Shown piece by piece: positions 36,266 to 44,444 of a stretch of DNA of 64,000 bases. Every line of letters begins with the position of its first letter. The stretch's first letter is position 1. This DNA comes from an uncultured Oscillospiraceae bacterium (GTDB lineage Bacteria > Bacillota > Clostridia > Oscillospirales > Acutalibacteraceae). The stretch is taken from positions 1 to 64,000 of the forward strand of contig CABUNG010000006.1 in NCBI GenBank assembly GCA_902492895.1, given 5' to 3'. Under the pieces are notes generated by a model. That model ran no database searches. It was not told the DNA's origin and was given only the letters and a program-made list of their open reading frames with translations. A program made the translations under genes and the position numbers.

Positions 36266-36299
36266 ATTATAGGGCTTGTCCCCTGGATCGTTTGTCGGA
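36266..36299 (-). promoter_or_regulatory. Candidate Spo0A-controlled promoter of spoIIE
   Basis: On the minus strand TATAAT (36266-36271) and CCGACA (36293-36298) are 21 bases apart, the wide spacing typical of Spo0A-activated sigma-A promoters. The -35 region overlaps TGTCGGA (36293-36299, plus strand), one mismatch from the 0A box TGTCGAA. The rest of 36215-36551 shows only the start region of the divergent ATPase gene. Confidence 0.6.
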
Positions 36300-36551
36300 A
36301 TCGGTGGGAAAAGGCAGGGGAATCCGCGCGGAAAATGGGCGGAAATAGGGACTCTGCCCACAATCCGGCCGCAGGATGGGAAAACGGCAAAATGGTGGGA
36401 CAAGGCGCAGGGCTTGGTCTATTGTCCGGCGGACAGACATATACTGGACCATACGACACAGGGGTCGTCCCTCCCGGAATTCTTCCGGAGTTTTCCTCCC
36501 CTATTGCGGTATCCAGCCTTTATTTCTTATGTCCAAAGGAGTGTGGGTCAT

Positions 36552-39380
36552 TTGTTGAATCAGGCGAATCCGGGCAAACAGACCGCGGCGGACACCAGTG
36601 CCGGAGCGGTCCGGGGAGTTCTCTCTCTCCAGCCGGACCGGCTCCTCCCCCGCGCAGACGGCGATGCGGCGGATCTGTCTTCTCCGTCCGACCGCCTGCA
36701 GGGGCTGACACCCGAAGAGGTGGAGCGCTCCCGCGAGCTGCACGGCTCCAACGAGCTGACGCAGAAAAAACGCCAGAGCTTTTTTCATCAATATCTGAGC
36801 AGCTTCGGGGATCCCATTATTAAAATCCTGCTCGTGGCTCTGGCCATCAACGTCATCTTCCTGTTCCGCCATTTCGACTGGTACGAATCGGCCGGCATCG
36901 CCATCGCGGTATTCCTCGCCACCTTCGTCTCCACCCTGTCGGAATACGGCAGCGAATCCGCCTTTGCCAAGCTGCAGGAGGAAGCGGCCAAAACTCAGTG
37001 CCGTGTCCGCCGCAGCGGCCGGGTGGTCGCCCTGCCCGTCGGGGAGATCGTGGTAGGGGATTTGATCTATCTGCAGGCAGGGGAACGGATCCCCGCCGAC
37101 GGCATCCTGATTTCCGGGCGCCTGGCGCTCGACCAGTCCGCCCTGAACGGCGAAAGCCGGGAAGCGCTCAAAGAACCGGGCGAAAGCGGTTCGGGCGGCG
37201 ACTTGCTCAGCCGCTCCGGTCTGTTCCGGGGGGCCATCGTCTGTTCAGGCGACGGTGTGATGCTGGTCCAGAAGGTCGGGGACGCCACCTTCTACGGCGG
37301 TCTCGCCCGGGAGGTGCAGGAGGAAACCCGGGAAAGCCCCCTGAAGGTCCGCCTGGCAGGACTGGCCCGCACCATCAGCCGCCTCGGCTACATCGCGGCC
37401 GCCCTGGTGGCCGGCGCCGACCTCTTCCACTCATTCGTCATGGACCAGGGCTTCGAAGCGGCCCGGATCCTCGCCCAGTTCCAGCAGCCGTCCATGGTGT
37501 TCGCCCACATCCTGCACGCCCTGACCCTCGCCATCACCGTCGTGGTGGTCGCCGTCCCGGAGGGCCTGCCCATGATGATCACCGTGGTGCTCTCCTCCAA
37601 CATGCGGCGGATGCTCAAGGATCATGTTCTGGTGCGCAAGCTGGTCGGCATCGAGACTTCCGGCAGCCTCAACATCCTCTTCACCGACAAGACCGGCACC
37701 CTGACCAAAGGCCGGCTCGAGGTCTCCCGCTTTGTCGACGGCAGCGGCTGCGAATACCGGGATGCCGCCGATCTGAAACGGAAAAAGACGCTGTGGGACA
37801 TGACCCGCCTGTCCTGCTATTACAACAATGAAAGCATGCCCTCGGCAGGCGAGGTGCTCGGCGGCAACGCCACCGACCGGGCGCTCATGAGCTTTATACT
37901 CGGGCGTCAGACCCTGCCGAACGGCTATACCGTTTCCTCTCGCATCCCCTTCGACAGCGCCCGCAAATGGGCCGCTGTCGACCTTTCCGCAAACGGCGAT
38001 GGGGACGCCGGACTGCTGCGGGGCACCTTCGGATCCGGAACCCGGCGGGTGACCCTGATCAAGGGCGCGCCCGAAAAGCTCCTGAACGCCTGCGACCGGT
38101 ATATCGACAACAAAGGCTCCCTCCGCCCGCTCGACAGCGGCATGCTGCTGCGGGCCGCCTGGTCGGAGATGACCGGGCACGCCATGCGGGTGCTCGCCCT
38201 TGTGATGTCGGAAACGCCCGTGTCCGAAAAGGGAGGCTTCTCTCATCTCATTCTCGTCGGTTTGGTGGGAATCCGGGACGAGGTACGTCCCGAGGCGCGC
38301 AGTGCCATCTCCCAGGTGCGGCAGGCCGGGGTCCAGGTCGTCATGATGACGGGGGACAACCGGGAAACCGCCGCGGCCATCGCCCGCTCGGCCGGGCTTC
38401 TCGAGGCGGGCAGCCCGCCCGAGGCGATTATGACCAGCACCGAGCTTGCGGACCTGACCGACGGCGAGATCAAATCCCGCCTGCCCGCCCTGCGGGTGGT
38501 CGCCCGGGCCATGCCGTCCGACAAAAGCCGCCTCGTGCGGCTGGCGCAGGAAATGGGACTGGTTGCGGGCATGACGGGAGACGACATCAACGACGCCCCC
38601 GCCCTCAAAAAAGCGGACGTGGGCTTTGCCATGGGCAGCGGCACTGAAGTCGCCAAGGAAGCGGGCGACATCGTCATCCTCGACGACAATTTTGCCTCCA
38701 TCGCCAAGGCGATCCTTTATGGCCGCACCATTTTCAAAAGCATCCGGAAATTCATCATCTTCCAGCTGACCATGAACCTCTGCGCCGTGGGCATTTCCAT
38801 CATCGGGCCGTTTATCGGGATCGATACCCCCGTCACGGTCATCCAGATGCTTTGGATCAACATCATCATGGACACCCTCGCGGGCTTAGCCTTTGCCGGG
38901 GAGCCGCCTCTTCAGGAATACATGAAAGAACCGCCCAAACGGCGGGACGAACCGGTGCTCAACAAATACATGCTCAACCAGATCCTCTGCATGGGCCTGT
39001 TCACCATCGTGCTGTGCGTGATCTTCCTCAAGGCCGACTGGTTCAAGCCGATGTTCCGGTACGGCTCCGATCCCATCTACCTGATGACCGCCTTCTTCGC
39101 GCTCTTCATCTTTACGGGAATTTTCAACAGCTTCAACGCGCGGACCCATCGGGTCAACCTCTTCGCCCACATCCACCGCAACCCGGCCTTTGTCGGCATC
39201 ATGGCGATGGTGGCGGTCATCCAACTCGTGCTGATCTATTACGGAGGCAGCCTTTTCCGCACGGCCGGACTCACCCCAAAGGAGCTGCTTCTGGTTTTGA
39301 TGATCGCCTTCCTGGTCGTTCCCGCCGACGGTCTGCGCAAACTCTTTCTGCGATTCAATCATCGAAAGGGAAATCTGTAG
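36552..39380 (+). CDS. Calcium-translocating P-type ATPase (PMCA/SERCA-like)
   Basis: A ~942-residue P2-type cation pump. The membrane motif VAVPEGLP is that of Ca2+ pumps. The phosphorylated Asp is near residue 379 in LFTDKTGTLTKG. TGDN and TGDDINDAPALKKADVG form the P-domain hinge, where TGDD replaces the commoner GDGV and appears to be a subfamily feature. The proposed start is TTG at 36552, 10 bases after AGGAG; open frame continues upstream, but without a site or homologous-looking sequence. Divergent from spoIIE. It would export Ca2+ from the cytoplasm. Confidence 0.92.
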   Translation: MLNQANPGKQTAADTSAGAVRGVLSLQPDRLLPRADGDAADLSSPSDRLQGLTPEEVERSRELHGSNELTQKKRQSFFHQYLSSFGDPIIKILLVALAINVIFLFRHFDWYESAGIAIAVFLATFVSTLSEYGSESAFAKLQEEAAKTQCRVRRSGRVVALPVGEIVVGDLIYLQAGERIPADGILISGRLALDQSALNGESREALKEPGESGSGGDLLSRSGLFRGAIVCSGDGVMLVQKVGDATFYGGLAREVQEETRESPLKVRLAGLARTISRLGYIAAALVAGADLFHSFVMDQGFEAARILAQFQQPSMVFAHILHALTLAITVVVVAVPEGLPMMITVVLSSNMRRMLKDHVLVRKLVGIETSGSLNILFTDKTGTLTKGRLEVSRFVDGSGCEYRDAADLKRKKTLWDMTRLSCYYNNESMPSAGEVLGGNATDRALMSFILGRQTLPNGYTVSSRIPFDSARKWAAVDLSANGDGDAGLLRGTFGSGTRRVTLIKGAPEKLLNACDRYIDNKGSLRPLDSGMLLRAAWSEMTGHAMRVLALVMSETPVSEKGGFSHLILVGLVGIRDEVRPEARSAISQVRQAGVQVVMMTGDNRETAAAIARSAGLLEAGSPPEAIMTSTELADLTDGEIKSRLPALRVVARAMPSDKSRLVRLAQEMGLVAGMTGDDINDAPALKKADVGFAMGSGTEVAKEAGDIVILDDNFASIAKAILYGRTIFKSIRKFIIFQLTMNLCAVGISIIGPFIGIDTPVTVIQMLWINIIMDTLAGLAFAGEPPLQEYMKEPPKRRDEPVLNKYMLNQILCMGLFTIVLCVIFLKADWFKPMFRYGSDPIYLMTAFFALFIFTGIFNSFNARTHRVNLFAHIHRNPAFVGIMAMVAVIQLVLIYYGGSLFRTAGLTPKELLLVLMIAFLVVPADGLRKLFLRFNHRKGNL

Positions 39381-39448
39381 ATTTTAACCCTTTTCTTTCG
39401 CCGCAGGATACGGTATACTGGGGACAAAGCCATTGAGGAGGAGAGACT

Positions 39449-40204
39449 ATGTCCACTTACCGTTGCCCAACATGCGGTCACGAGTACGACGCCGGCTTGC
39501 AGTTCTGCGGGAAATGCGGAGCCCCGAACGATCCGGCCCAACGCATCCGGCAGATCGAACAGCTGCTGAAGAACCCAGCCGGACCGGCTTCGCCTGCGGC
39601 GGCACAGCCGGTCACGGCGGGAATGCCCCCGATGCCGGCCTCTCCATTCGCCTCCACGCTCCCTCCCGAGCCCCTTTCGGGCGGCAGCCCCGTCATGATG
39701 ATGCAGGACGCCCCCATCCCTGCGGAATCCGGAGAGGCCGTGGCGAAAAAAGACCCCAACCGCCTGATCAAATGGATCGCGCTCGCCGTCGTCGGGCTGC
39801 TGGTCCTTGTCGGGATCATCGCCCTTGTGCGGCAGGCCACGCTCGGTCCGCACGGATCGCCGGAGCGGCTGTTCGCCGCGTACCAAAAAGCGTTGTACAA
39901 CGACGACGGCGAAGGCCTGCTCGACTTGATTCTACCGGAACAGGTGGAACGCTACGCACTGGACGAAGACACGATTCTTCAAAGCCTGACTACCATGAAC
40001 AATGAATTCGAGTTCGAGGATGTAATCGTGGGAGATAAGGGAAAAATCGCCACCGTCATCGTCCGTATGACCTACACCCCCACGTTTCAGTCGTCCAAAC
40101 CAAACCATAACGTGTCCTATTTGACATCGATCATGGCCCAAAAAGAAAAAGGAAAATGGTATCTGGATATTGCCAATATCGCCGGCGGATCGCTGCTCTT
40201 CTGA
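39449..40204 (+). CDS. Zinc-ribbon membrane-anchored protein
   Basis: A 251-residue protein. An N-terminal zinc ribbon (CPTCGHEYDAGLQFCGKCG) is followed by a Pro/Ala-rich linker, one membrane helix at ~110-130 (LAVVGLLVLVGIIALV), and an extracellular domain of ~110 residues resembling DUF4878-like NTF2 folds. GAGGAGG precedes the ATG and a TATACT -10 lies at 39414-39419. Function unknown; such proteins are frequent in Clostridia. Confidence 0.82.
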   Translation: MSTYRCPTCGHEYDAGLQFCGKCGAPNDPAQRIRQIEQLLKNPAGPASPAAAQPVTAGMPPMPASPFASTLPPEPLSGGSPVMMMQDAPIPAESGEAVAKKDPNRLIKWIALAVVGLLVLVGIIALVRQATLGPHGSPERLFAAYQKALYNDDGEGLLDLILPEQVERYALDEDTILQSLTTMNNEFEFEDVIVGDKGKIATVIVRMTYTPTFQSSKPNHNVSYLTSIMAQKEKGKWYLDIANIAGGSLLF

Positions 40205-40272
40205 CGGCGTCTCACGAGCGCGTCGGCTAAGGAGCCGCCCCGATTAATCCTGTCAGAACCGGCCCGATCTTA

Positions 40273-40310
40273 CAAAAGAGGCATGAATGCCAGCATTCAT
40301 GCCTCTTTTG
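40273..40310. terminator. Bidirectional terminator between convergent genes
   Basis: A perfect 18-bp stem (40273-40290 with 40293-40310), A-rich on one side and T-rich on the other, separates the zinc-ribbon gene from the tail-like gene. Confidence 0.88.
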
Positions 40311-40355
40311 CTTATTAAAAATTTTCCAGATCTTCCGCTATTCCCATTTTTTCTG

Positions 40356-42158
40356 TCAGGCGGACAGAATCCCGCCTGCGGTTTCGATGGCTCTGGCATA
40401 GCGGTCCATCACGGCGTCCAGATCCCGGTTGTACAAGAGGTCCACATCTCCGTCGTCGATGCGGAGAACCCCGCCGCGGCCGATGGGATAGAGGCTCGAA
40501 GGGATATGGGCCACCGCCGTCTCTTCCGGACTGCCCACCACCAGCTGAAGCGGCGTGTTCTCCTCATTCTGTGCGGCGATCCAGGACTGAAAAGCCGGCA
40601 GCGCCGTGGACGGATCCCCCGCGTCATATCCATACAACGACAGGATCCTGGTGCGCATCCGCAGCTGAATTTGGGTCTCGTTCAGGGAAAACACGATATC
40701 CTCGATGGTGCTCCCCGTCGCTTTGGACACGAAATGGGTGCAGAGCACGTCGGCCTCCGGATCCCCCGTATGCGTATGCGGGACCGTCAGGTTGAGCCCC
40801 AGCAGCCCCGACGCGATGGCCGGATCCTCCGATACCGCCACCTCGCTCGATGCTCCCGGTTCCACCAGCCGGCAGCGCCGCGTCTCGATGCCCGTCACCG
40901 CGTCCCATTCATCCCGCGGGCCCTTCGGCAGACCGTAGAACGCGGTGCTCACCGGTACGAGGATGCTCTCGTCGGGGATCTGTCCCTGCCAATCCAGCGA
41001 GAGGCAGAGCGTGACTGCCACGCTGGTTCCGGCTGCCGCGCTCAGGGTCACGTGCGCCTGCACCGCGGCGGCCAGTTCGGCTGTGGCCTGTCCGTCTCCG
41101 GGACCCGCCTGCGCCAGTGTCTCCCCGGCCTCCGAGACCAGGGAGAGCGTCAGGCCGGCCGGCAGACGTCCTCCCGCCGACAATGTCACCCTCCCCGCTT
41201 CCAGATTTCCGGCAGGTGCGCTGAACAGCGCCGGACCGGCGGCCGTCCCGCTGAGGGTTACCCGTCCGGATTCCCCGGGGACCAGATTCACCCCCGCCGC
41301 CGTCTGCGGTTCGGAAAAAGGAACCAGGCAGTCCTTTGTCCCGCTGTGCATCAGCACAGACGGACAGATGCCGGCAAACGTATAGGGATTGCTCGACATC
41401 TTATCGTCGACGCCGGTCTCGACTGTCGCCCCCAGCACCGCCGCCCGGCGGAAAGCGCTTCCCTCCAGCGCGTCCTGATACGCAGCAGGGGAGCCGGTCG
41501 AATGCCCCGTGAGGATCGCGGCAAACCGGCTGTCCGCCTCCGGCTTCGTATAGGTATCCGTTCTCTCCGCCGCCTTTACCGCCAGGGCGGCGGCTTCCTC
41601 CGCGCGAAGGGCAGACGACCCGGCTGCCGCGGCGTGTCCGGACGAGGCTGAGGCGGCGGACGAGGCCGTCCCGGCCGCCGCGGCCGCTTGCCCGGCCAGC
41701 GTTTCCGTCTCGATCCGGTCGGCGGAGACCTCCTGACGGGCGGCCTCGGCGGCGTTGGCCGAGGCCGCCGCCTGCTCCCGTTCCGCCGCCACCGAGCTGA
41801 GCAGCTGGTCATAGATGTCCGGCGTGGGCTCCGGGGGCGTCACGCCCGGCAGGAATCCCGACTGGCAGACCGAAATTTCCGCCCGGTTTGTCGTCAGCCG
41901 GTCCCCGCCAAACACCGAGACCCGGAACCACGGCACCCGGATCACCTCTTCCGGAACGCTGCACACGCCGTCCTGCACCAGCATGTGATACACCGCCCCC
42001 GAAGCCGCCTGGAACACCGCCGTTTTCTCGATCCCTTCCCAATCGGGCCCAAAGACAAATTCCGCCGACAGATAATTCCGGCTGTCCGCCACCACCGTTA
42101 CCGGATGGCTTTTCAGCTCCTGCCCGTTGACCGTAAAACGCAGCACTTTTTGTTTCAT
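40356..42158 (-). CDS. Orphan phage-tail-fibre-like protein
   Basis: A 600-residue protein. Residues 1-~110 match the N-terminal pattern of Firmicutes phage tail or baseplate proteins (SRNYLSAEFVFGPDWEG, VPEEVIRVPWFRVSVFGGD, CQSGFLPG). Residues ~115-205 are an Ala/Glu-rich, coiled-coil-like stretch. Two beta-rich segments follow, including repeated VTLSG/VTLSA strands. There is no signal peptide. No other structural phage gene is nearby. GGAGGAG precedes the ATG, and a TTGACA-17-TATAAT promoter with operator-like half-sites drives it, divergent from an S24 repressor. It may be a prophage remnant or a domesticated tail fibre. Confidence 0.8.
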   Translation of the reverse strand: MKQKVLRFTVNGQELKSHPVTVVADSRNYLSAEFVFGPDWEGIEKTAVFQAASGAVYHMLVQDGVCSVPEEVIRVPWFRVSVFGGDRLTTNRAEISVCQSGFLPGVTPPEPTPDIYDQLLSSVAAEREQAAASANAAEAARQEVSADRIETETLAGQAAAAAGTASSAASASSGHAAAAGSSALRAEEAAALAVKAAERTDTYTKPEADSRFAAILTGHSTGSPAAYQDALEGSAFRRAAVLGATVETGVDDKMSSNPYTFAGICPSVLMHSGTKDCLVPFSEPQTAAGVNLVPGESGRVTLSGTAAGPALFSAPAGNLEAGRVTLSAGGRLPAGLTLSLVSEAGETLAQAGPGDGQATAELAAAVQAHVTLSAAAGTSVAVTLCLSLDWQGQIPDESILVPVSTAFYGLPKGPRDEWDAVTGIETRRCRLVEPGASSEVAVSEDPAIASGLLGLNLTVPHTHTGDPEADVLCTHFVSKATGSTIEDIVFSLNETQIQLRMRTRILSLYGYDAGDPSTALPAFQSWIAAQNEENTPLQLVVGSPEETAVAHIPSSLYPIGRGGVLRIDDGDVDLLYNRDLDAVMDRYARAIETAGGILSA

Positions 42159-42180
42159 CCTTCTCCTCCTCTTATTTACG

Positions 42181-42319
42181 AGACTCTCAAAGTCTCACAA
42201 TTGAGACTTCGGGGCCAAAAAAATAACTTCCTTCTTTTTCCGGCTTTATTATAGCTCATTTTTGAGATTTTGTCAAGATATTGTGACTACATTTCCTTTA
42301 AACTATTGCAATATTGAGA
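42181..42319. promoter_or_regulatory. Cluster of TGAGA/TCTCA operator half-sites
   Basis: The half-site TTGAGA recurs. It occurs at 42201-42207 within an inverted repeat AAGTCTC/GAGACTT (42191-42197 with 42204-42210), at 42261-42267 within CTCA-TTTT-TGAG (42255-42266), and at 42313-42319. A further inverted repeat GAGACT/AGTCTC spans 42181-42197. The second site lies in the spacer of the tail-gene promoter and the third in the spacer of the repressor promoter, so one protein could silence both. Confidence 0.65.
42248..42276 (-). promoter_or_regulatory. Consensus sigma-A promoter of the tail-like gene
   Basis: On the minus strand TTGACA (42271-42276), a 17-base spacer and TATAAT (42248-42253): a perfect consensus promoter, which would be very active unless repressed. 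Confidence 0.88.
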
Positions 42320-42334
42320 ATAATTTGCTATAGT
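42306..42334 (+). promoter_or_regulatory. Promoter of the S24 repressor gene
   Basis: TTGCAA (42306-42311), 17-base spacer, TATAGT (42329-42334). An ATTGAGA half-site is inside the spacer, consistent with autoregulation. Confidence 0.8.
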
Positions 42335-42379
42335 AAAGTCATCAAATGTAGCATAAACTTCACAGATAGGAGTGAAATC

Positions 42380-43276
42380 ATGACGGTATATGAGCGCATC
42401 CGGCAGCGGCGCAAGGAACTCGGCTTGTCGGCGGAAGACCTGGCCCGGGCCCTCGGCGTGTCGCGTGCCACGGTCTACCGGTATGAATCGGCCGAAACCG
42501 AAAAGCTGCCTTCATCGGTTTTGGAACCTCTTGCAGACGTTCTCCTCACCACCCCCGCGGATCTGATGGGATGGGAGAATGAAGCGGCGGGCCGGGACCC
42601 GTTTTTTGCCGCGGCTTTCGACCGTCTGTGCATGGCGTGGAACAAAACCCCCGAGCAGGTGGAACGGGATACCGGCCTCTCCCACGAGCGGATGCTCGCT
42701 CTGCGCCGTTCAAAGGAGCAGCCGACCCCGGAAGAGGTGTCCCTCCTCGCCTCCTATTTTTCGGTGCCCGTCCGTTTGCTGGAGCCCCAGACGCAAACGG
42801 ACGCCGAGCCGAAAAATCCCGGTATCCGGAATGAAAAGAGCAACGTTCTCCCCTTTGTTCCGCCGATCGAATACGGCGGCACTATCCCGGTTTTGGGAAA
42901 GGTGCCGGCCGGCATTCCTATCGAGGCGGTGGAGGACGTGATTGAGCGGATCCCGCTGCCTGCCTCCTTCGCTCGCTCGGGCGAGGACTATTTCGGCCTT
43001 CTGGTGACCGGGGACAGCATGGCCCCCGAGTATCTCGACGGGGATATCGTCATCATCCGGGCTCAGCCGACGGCCGATACGGGCGACGACGTCGTCGCGT
43101 ACATCGGCGGCGCGGACGCGACCCTTAAACGGATTGTGGTCACCACGACCGGCGTGCAGCTCCGTCCCCTCAATCCGGCCTATGAAACCCGCAGCTTCAC
43201 CAACGCGCAGATCGAATCCCTGCCGCTGGTCATCGCCGGCATCGTCGTCGAGCAGCGGCGGCGCCGCCGGAAATAG
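42380..43276 (+). CDS. Phage-type repressor: XRE helix-turn-helix plus S24 autoprotease
   Basis: A 298-residue CI/LexA-like repressor. Residues ~4-64 are an XRE helix-turn-helix (LSAEDLARALGVSRATVYRY). Residues ~80-135 look like a second helix-turn-helix (KTPEQVERDTGLSHERML). The C-terminal S24 domain has cleavage site Ala177-Gly178 in KVPAGIP, nucleophile Ser213 in TGDSM and Lys250 in ATLKRI, so RecA-triggered self-cleavage is possible. AGGAG precedes the ATG. It is divergent from the tail-like gene and 52 bases ahead of luxE on the same strand with no terminator between. Confidence 0.9.
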   Translation: MTVYERIRQRRKELGLSAEDLARALGVSRATVYRYESAETEKLPSSVLEPLADVLLTTPADLMGWENEAAGRDPFFAAAFDRLCMAWNKTPEQVERDTGLSHERMLALRRSKEQPTPEEVSLLASYFSVPVRLLEPQTQTDAEPKNPGIRNEKSNVLPFVPPIEYGGTIPVLGKVPAGIPIEAVEDVIERIPLPASFARSGEDYFGLLVTGDSMAPEYLDGDIVIIRAQPTADTGDDVVAYIGGADATLKRIVVTTTGVQLRPLNPAYETRSFTNAQIESLPLVIAGIVVEQRRRRRK

Positions 43277-43328
43277 CCCGATCGTTTCTGCGATACGCAC
43301 CGTCCCATGAAGAGAGGGAGGGTTGAAT

Positions 43329-44444
43329 ATGTCCGCCCGAACCAAGCTCTTTCGTGTCAAGGATCCTTACGATCCGGCCTCGGATGCGCTTTTCCGGGAA
43401 GCCGTGCGGGAGTCGCACGCCTTTCACTATGCACACTGCCGGGAATACCGCGCCATAGCGGAGGCTCTGCACGCTTCACCCGAGGAACTCCGGGACGGCG
43501 GGGCCAACGCCGTCCCGTTTCTGCCGACGCTGCTGTTCAAGAACCACCGCCTCTATTCCATGCCGGCGTGGCGCCTGCCGATTCAGGCGACCTCCTCCGG
43601 CACCAAAGGCCGGTTCAGCCGGATCGGATTCGATGCCGGCGGGCTGCTCTGCGGTCTTCGGATGGTGCTGAAAATCGGGCGGCGGCGCGGGTTGTTCTCC
43701 CCCGTCCCGGTCCACTATATCCTGCTCGGCTACAAACCCCACCGCGGCAACGCCACGGCGGTGACCAAAACCGCCTTCGGCGCCACTCTGTTCACCCCGG
43801 CGCTGAGCCGCACCTATGCGCTGACGGTCGGCCCGGACGGCTACAAACCCGATCTCGAACGGATCGTCGACGCCATCCTGCGCCGCAGCCGCTCCCGCTT
43901 CCCCGTCCGTCTGATGGGGTTCCCCTCCTACACCTATTTTGTTCTGCGGATGATGGAGGAGCGCGGCCTGTCCGTACAGCTGAAAAAGGGCTCCAAAATT
44001 CTGCTCGGCGGCGGCTGGAAACAGTTTTATGCCGAGCAGGTGGATAAATCCGTGCTCTACGACCTAGCCAGGCGGGTGCTCGGTATCGGGGAAGACGATA
44101 TCATCGAGTTTTTCGGCGCGGTGGAACATCCGATTCTGTACTGCGACTGTAAGCGGCATCATTTTCACGTTCCCGCATACAGCCGGGTCGTCATTCGGGA
44201 CGTTCACACCCTGGAACCCGTACCGAACGGGACACCCGGACTCGTCAATTTGATCAGCCCCATGGTCCGGGGCACCCCGATTCTGAGCGTCATGACCGAT
44301 GACCTGGGCATCCTGCACGACGGCGAGAGCTGCGGATGCGGGATTTCCTCCCCCTATCTGGAGATTCTCGGGCGGGTCGGTCTCAAGGACATCAAAACCT
44401 GCGCGGCGGGTGCCGCCGAGCTGCTGACGGAGGTGCCGCTATGA
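43329..44444 (+). CDS. LuxE-like acyl-protein synthetase / AMP-forming ligase
   Basis: A 371-residue member of the LuxE family, which activates fatty acids as acyl-AMP and passes them to a protein thiol before reduction by LuxC. The nucleotide-binding segment QATSSGTKGRFSR is at ~90, with later family motifs GGGWKQF, FFGAVEHPILYCDC and DDLGILHDGESCGCG. The ATG at 43329 has GGAGGG six bases upstream. Its stop overlaps the luxC start by four bases. No luciferase genes are in the window, so light production is not implied. It may share the transcript of the S24 repressor. Confidence 0.85.
   Translation: MSARTKLFRVKDPYDPASDALFREAVRESHAFHYAHCREYRAIAEALHASPEELRDGGANAVPFLPTLLFKNHRLYSMPAWRLPIQATSSGTKGRFSRIGFDAGGLLCGLRMVLKIGRRRGLFSPVPVHYILLGYKPHRGNATAVTKTAFGATLFTPALSRTYALTVGPDGYKPDLERIVDAILRRSRSRFPVRLMGFPSYTYFVLRMMEERGLSVQLKKGSKILLGGGWKQFYAEQVDKSVLYDLARRVLGIGEDDIIEFFGAVEHPILYCDCKRHHFHVPAYSRVVIRDVHTLEPVPNGTPGLVNLISPMVRGTPILSVMTDDLGILHDGESCGCGISSPYLEILGRVGLKDIKTCAAGAAELLTEVPL

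Noticed and set aside
38577..38610. TGDDIND in the P-type ATPase as a broken hinge motif
   Set aside because: The neighbouring residues are fully conserved and this variant appears to be characteristic of a Firmicutes Ca2+-ATPase subgroup, so it is not evidence of inactivation.
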